In this document: positions 5,446 to 8,151 of the stretch, piece by piece | Layout: every line of letters starts with the position of its first letter | Numbering within the stretch: the stretch's first letter is position 1 | From: Nitrososphaerota archaeon | GTDB lineage: Archaea; Thermoproteota; Nitrososphaeria; Nitrososphaerales; UBA183 | Assembly (NCBI GenBank): GCA_027886925.1 | Contig: JAPCJN010000002.1 | Location: 3,389 to 11,539, forward strand | Reading direction: 5' to 3' | DNA length: 8,151 nt | Program-made: the position numbers and the translations under genes | Notes under the pieces: generated by a model | Seen by the model: only the letters and a program-made list of their open reading frames with translations | Databases searched by the model: none | Told to the model about the DNA's origin: nothing

Positions 5446-6423
5446 GTGAGCGTAGCAGAGAACATCGTGGAAGTTGTCGGGAACACGCCGATTCTAAGGT
5501 TGAACAGGGTCGCCCGCGGCCTCAAACCTCGGATTTACGCCAAGCTCGAGTTCATGAACCCCGGAGGGTCTGTGAAAGACAGGATCGCCCGCTACCTGGT
5601 CGCAGACGCCGAGAAGCGAGGCCTCCTAAAGAAAGGCGGAACGATCATAGAGCCCACTTCCGGGAACACAGGGGTCGGTCTGGCCATGCTTGCCGCGGTG
5701 CGCGGCTACAAGGTGGTCTTCACTATGCCCGAAAAGGTGAGCGAGGAGAAGAGGGCGCTCCTTCGGGCCTACGGGGCCAAGGTCGTGATCGCCCCGACCG
5801 ACCTTCCTCCGACCTCTCCTGAGCATTACATCAACGTCGCGAAGAGGTTGAACCGAGAGGACCCCAACTCGTACATGCCCAACCAGTACCAGAACAAGGG
5901 GAACCCCCGGGCGCACTTCGCTACTACCGGCCCAGAGATATGGCGCCAGACCAAGGGCAAAATCGACGCGTTCGTCGCGGGAGTTGGGACCGGCGGGACA
6001 ATCTCGGGAGCTGGTCGATACCTAAAGAAGCAACGAAGGTCGATTCTCGTCGTCGGAGCGGAACCCGAGGGCTCGATCTATTGCAACCTGAAGGAAGGGA
6101 AGAGAGACGCATTGTACCCATACCTGGTGGAGGGTATCGGCGAGGATTTCGTCCCTGGCACCTACGACACGAGGGTGGCCGACGAGATAATCAGGGTGAG
6201 CGACGAAGAGAGCTTCAAGATGGCCCACCGGCTGGCGGTCGAGGAGGGGATCCTGGCGGGCGGCTCCTCAGGGACCGCGGTGGCCGCCGCCGTCAAGGTT
6301 GCAAGGGAGCATCCCAAGCTCCGGCTTATCGTCGTCATACTTCCTGACTCAGGGCGGAGCTACCTCAGCAAGGTATTCAACCCGAGCTGGCTGAAGAGAC
6401 AGGGCTTCTCCTCGCAAGATTAA
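5446..6423 (+). CDS. cystathionine beta-synthase-type PLP enzyme (cysteine synthase family)
   Basis: The 325-residue product is a fold-type II PLP enzyme. The Schiff-base Lys is K44 in NPGGSVKDR; the substrate loop is PTSGNTG (70-76) and the phosphate loop GTGGT (181-185). Several segments match cystathionine beta-synthase better than O-acetylserine sulfhydrylase: the long insert with NQYQNKGNPRAHFATTGPEI (146-165), EPEGS (206-210), VEGIGEDFVP (228-237), and the end VVILPDSGRSYLSK (296-309) with Ser302 facing the PLP ring nitrogen. It therefore probably condenses homocysteine with serine or an acyl-serine to cystathionine, in the cytosol. It ends after the catalytic domain, with no regulatory CBS pair and no haem-binding extension. 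A cystathionine gamma-lyase family gene follows 26 bases later, supporting reverse transsulfuration. Cysteine synthase activity from O-acetyl- or O-phosphoserine remains possible. Confidence 0.88.
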   Translation: MSVAENIVEVVGNTPILRLNRVARGLKPRIYAKLEFMNPGGSVKDRIARYLVADAEKRGLLKKGGTIIEPTSGNTGVGLAMLAAVRGYKVVFTMPEKVSEEKRALLRAYGAKVVIAPTDLPPTSPEHYINVAKRLNREDPNSYMPNQYQNKGNPRAHFATTGPEIWRQTKGKIDAFVAGVGTGGTISGAGRYLKKQRRSILVVGAEPEGSIYCNLKEGKRDALYPYLVEGIGEDFVPGTYDTRVADEIIRVSDEESFKMAHRLAVEEGILAGGSSGTAVAAAVKVAREHPKLRLIVVILPDSGRSYLSKVFNPSWLKRQGFSSQD

Positions 6424-6426
6424 AGT
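6415..6426 (+). promoter_or_regulatory. possible TATA-like box for the second PLP gene
   Basis: AAGATTAAAGTC overlaps the stop codon of the upstream gene and is centred near 27-29 bases before GTG 6450, which has no Shine-Dalgarno sequence. The downstream gene may thus have its own leaderless transcript as well as operon readthrough. Confidence 0.3.
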
Positions 6427-6449
6427 CACGCGGATTCTCGTCGGCTCCT

Positions 6450-7607
6450 GTGCGCTTCGACACGCGTGCCGTTCACGCAGGAAACGAGCCGGACGAGCTG
6501 ACCGGTGCCGTTACGCCGCCAATCTACACCTCTTCGACTTTCGCCCAGGCGAAGATAGGAAGGACCAAGGGGTACGAGTACTCGAGATCTGGTAATCCCA
6601 CGAGGGAAAGACTGGAGAGGGCGATCGCTGACCTTGAAGGCGGGAAATACGGCCTCGCCTTCGCGTCAGGACTGGCAGCAGAGACCGCCGTAGCCGCGTT
6701 GCTCGGCGCGGGAGACCACGCGATAATCTGCAACGACGTTTACGGGGGAACCTACCGGCTGTTCGACAAGGTGTTCCGGAACTTCGGGGTGACGTTCGAC
6801 AGGATCGACGCCACAATACCTGAGAACCTCGAGAGGGCGATCAAGCCAAACACAAAGATGGTCTGGATGGAATCACCGACCAATCCACTGATGCTGATAC
6901 TCGACATAAAGGCCGTGGCGAAGATCGCGAAGGAGCACGCGCTGATTTTGACCGTCGACAACACATTCGCATCGCCGTGCCTGCAGAATCCTTTGAAGCT
7001 CGGAGCCACCATAGTCGTCCATAGCACGACAAAGTACATCGGCGGCCACAGCGATTTGGTGGGCGGAGCGATCGTCACCTCGAGCCACGAGCGATACGAG
7101 AAGCTGAAGTTTCTGCAGAACGCGATGGGCTCCGTTCCAGGTCCCTTCGATTGCTACCTGGCTATGAGAGGGCTGAGGACAATCCACCTTAGGATGGACA
7201 GGCACTCGAAGAACGCGGCGGCCATCGCCGAAGTGCTGTCGAAGGACAAGAAGCACGTTCGCGAAGTCAACTACCCGTTTCTAAGGAACTCCCCGTCCTA
7301 CAAGGTCGCGAGAAGGCAGATGAAGGCAGGAGGCGGGATGATCTCCTTCAGGATCAACGGAGGATACAAAGCCGCTTCTGCGTTCCTAGAGTCTCTGAAG
7401 GTCTTCTCGCTCGGCGAAAGCCTGGGAGGTGTGGAATCTCTCGCGGAACACCCGGCGAAGATGACGCACGCTTCGCTCCCTGCCAAGGAAAGGGTGAAGA
7501 TTGGGATCACAGAAGACCTGATCAGGCTGTCGGTGGGCATCGAGGACGTCCACGACCTCGTGGAGGATGTGACAGGGGCGCTCAAGTCGTCCGTTCCCGC
7601 TTCTTGA
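6450..7607 (+). CDS. cystathionine gamma-lyase / gamma-synthase family PLP enzyme
   Basis: The 385-residue product is a full-length Cys/Met-metabolism PLP enzyme (fold type I, normally a tetramer). Seen: the N-terminal TRAVHAGNEPDELTGAVTPP; YSRSGNPTR (44-52, phosphate contacts from the neighbouring subunit); ASGLAAETA (72-80) at the PLP phosphate; the ring-stacking Tyr in DVYGGTYRLF (96-105); ESPTNP (141-146); VDNTFASP (169-176); and the Schiff-base Lys195 in HSTTKYIGGHSD. The C-terminal signature SLGGVESLAEHPAKMTHASLP has the Glu typical of cystathionine gamma-lyases. Paired with the cystathionine beta-synthase-type gene, it probably cleaves cystathionine to cysteine, 2-oxobutanoate and ammonia. 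Gamma-synthase or homocysteine-forming activity cannot be excluded from sequence. The GTG at 6450 fits the family's usual N-terminus. Confidence 0.92.
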   Translation: MRFDTRAVHAGNEPDELTGAVTPPIYTSSTFAQAKIGRTKGYEYSRSGNPTRERLERAIADLEGGKYGLAFASGLAAETAVAALLGAGDHAIICNDVYGGTYRLFDKVFRNFGVTFDRIDATIPENLERAIKPNTKMVWMESPTNPLMLILDIKAVAKIAKEHALILTVDNTFASPCLQNPLKLGATIVVHSTTKYIGGHSDLVGGAIVTSSHERYEKLKFLQNAMGSVPGPFDCYLAMRGLRTIHLRMDRHSKNAAAIAEVLSKDKKHVREVNYPFLRNSPSYKVARRQMKAGGGMISFRINGGYKAASAFLESLKVFSLGESLGGVESLAEHPAKMTHASLPAKERVKIGITEDLIRLSVGIEDVHDLVEDVTGALKSSVPAS

Positions 7608-7762
7608 CACCATCCGGCCCCAAACTGAGGCGTTCTCCCAAGGAATGGCGTAGCTTCCAGAGCAAAGGATTGTCAATAGTCCATCCCGCAAGGAACGAAG
7701 CTAGCGAAGAGCTCGAACGGGTTCGGGTATCGCAAAAGTCGATTCTTATTGGGAAAATATGC
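7608..7762. other. intergenic stretch with no gene seen
   Basis: Between the PLP operon and the RAM-domain gene I see no convincing frame on either strand. Minus-strand open frames crossing this stretch have Arg/Ser-rich translations without motifs and run antisense into the flanking genes. No tRNA-like fold or clear terminator was found. Confidence 0.5.
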
Positions 7763-7807
7763 GACAATCGTCGTAGATGATGGCAAATCCTTATAAGACA
7801 ATCGTCG
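7763..7807 (+). promoter_or_regulatory. 11-bp direct repeats beside the TATA box of the RAM-domain gene
   Basis: GACAATCGTCG occurs at 7763-7773 and again at 7797-7807, 34 bp apart. Each copy contains a small dyad (GAC-AATC-GTC, extended to CGAC/GTCG in the first). The second copy abuts a strong TATA-like box. They look like paired operator sites, with the second covering the promoter. The binding protein is unknown; the RAM-domain product itself has no DNA-binding domain in the visible part. Confidence 0.5.
7789..7797 (+). promoter_or_regulatory. TATA box for the RAM-domain gene
   Basis: CCTTATAAG preceded by an A-rich segment (GGCAAAT) is a good archaeal box A. Transcription would start near 7818-7821, leaving a short leader of about 15-18 bases before GTG 7836 that contains AGTGA as a weak ribosome binding site. 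Confidence 0.55.
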
Positions 7808-7835
7808 AAGGCCTGCGGAATCACAGTGAAATGAC

Positions 7836-8151
7836 GTGGCAAGATTTCTAGCGTTTGTGGACATCTTCGTAGAATCATCGACGATGGACGATGTTGTGGC
7901 GTCTCTGACCAAGCTCGACAATCTTGAGGAGCTCTATGAGGTGACCGGCGAGTTCGACATCGTCACCCTTCTATCGGCAAAGGACATCGAGGAGTTCAGG
8001 GACGTCCTGAAGAACAAAATCATGAAGATTAAGGGCGTCAAGAGCACAGTAAGCTCCGTAGTGCTGAAGGCCTACAAAGGACCGAGATGCGTCGCGGAAC
8101 CCCAGAAAGCCAGCGAACCCCAGAAAGCCAGCGAACCCCAGAAAGCCAGCG
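7836..8151 (+). CDS. stand-alone Lrp/AsnC ligand-binding (RAM) domain protein with hexapeptide repeat tail, 3' end outside window
   Basis: From GTG 7836, 105 codons run open to the window edge. An in-frame TGA at 7827 limits the start. Residues 2-80 form a RAM domain: strand RFLAFVDIFV (3-12), helix MDDVVASLTKLDNLEELYEV (17-36), the VTGEFDIVTLL core (36-46) with the family's G-(E/D)-(F/Y)-D motif, helix DIEEFRDVLKNKIMKI, and the closing GVKSTVSSVVLKAY strand. No HTH precedes it, so it is a free RAM protein that would bind small effectors such as amino acids and may assemble with full Lrp proteins. After residue 87 the sequence becomes (EPQKAS)n, a polar, probably disordered tail or linker encoded by a perfect tandem repeat. 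An ATG at 7884 would cut off the first strand, so it is not preferred. Confidence 0.85.
   Translation, partial: MARFLAFVDIFVESSTMDDVVASLTKLDNLEELYEVTGEFDIVTLLSAKDIEEFRDVLKNKIMKIKGVKSTVSSVVLKAYKGPRCVAEPQKASEPQKASEPQKAS
8097..8151 (+). repeat. perfect 18-bp tandem repeat, at least 3 copies, continuing past the window
   Basis: GAACCCCAGAAAGCCAGC is repeated without change at 8097-8114, 8115-8132 and 8133-8150, and 8151 begins another copy or its remnant. The unit is in frame with the RAM-domain gene and encodes EPQKAS. Identity at every codon position points to recent slippage or to an assembly edge. Confidence 0.95.

Noticed and set aside
2013..7709. 12-mer AAGCTAGCGAAG shared by the MITE right edge (2013-2024) and 7698-7709, considered as a second element trace
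   Set aside because: A shared 12-mer is expected about once or twice by chance in this window, it straddles the element boundary at the first site, and no inverted partner lies near the second.
7582..7921. Overlapping minus-strand open frames of 82 and 98 codons upstream of and across the RAM-domain gene start
   Set aside because: Arg/Ser-rich translations without motifs, overlapping the 3' end of the gamma-lyase gene and the start of the RAM gene, and covering the clear plus-strand TATA box.
8097..8151. Terminal repeat considered as a CRISPR array
   Set aside because: The units are directly contiguous 18-mers with no spacers and lie in frame inside a gene.

Overview
The window looks archaeal. 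The evidence is a bacterio-opsin-activator type (HTH_10) regulator, an aKMT-like lysine methyltransferase start, a stand-alone Lrp/AsnC-type RAM domain, a tRNA-Leu without an encoded CCA, and several genes whose start codon lies about 27 bases after a TATA-like box with no Shine-Dalgarno sequence, as in leaderless archaeal transcripts. The DNA is moderately GC-rich, and GTG or TTG starts are common. A mesophilic Nitrososphaeria/Thaumarchaeota-like or Thermoplasmata-like lineage would fit; I cannot place it more finely.

Layout. 1-1930 (minus strand): the start of an aKMT-like methyltransferase, a small unknown protein, and a 420-residue fusion of a deazaflavin (F420)-type Ddn/DUF385 domain with a class I SAM methyltransferase. 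1880-2027: a 130-bp element with perfect 15-bp terminal inverted repeats and a perfect 9-bp target duplication, that is, a MITE inserted at the 5' end of the fusion gene. 2310-2723 (plus): a VOC/glyoxalase-fold protein. 2815-4410 (minus): a 14-TM DHA2 drug-exporter-like MFS permease, divergent from an HTH_10 regulator at 4478-5158 (plus), with an 18-bp dyad in the 67-bp gap between them. 5206-5290 (minus): tRNA-Leu(UAG). 5446-7607 (plus): a cystathionine beta-synthase-type PLP enzyme followed by a cystathionine gamma-lyase/synthase family enzyme. 7836 to the end (plus): a RAM-domain protein running into a perfect 18-bp tandem repeat that is cut by the window edge.

How the parts fit. The two PLP enzymes are most simply read as a reverse transsulfuration module (homocysteine to cystathionine to cysteine). 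The permease and the HTH_10 protein form a typical regulator/exporter divergent pair. A diverged 38-bp direct repeat lies at both outer ends of that pair, and the right copy overlaps the 3' end of the tRNA-Leu gene. This makes the pair a candidate small cassette acquired at the tRNA, but the evidence is weak. The best supported new observation is the MITE: it has replaced the original 5' end of the Ddn-methyltransferase gene, so every canonical start still open in frame upstream of residue 31 lies inside the element.
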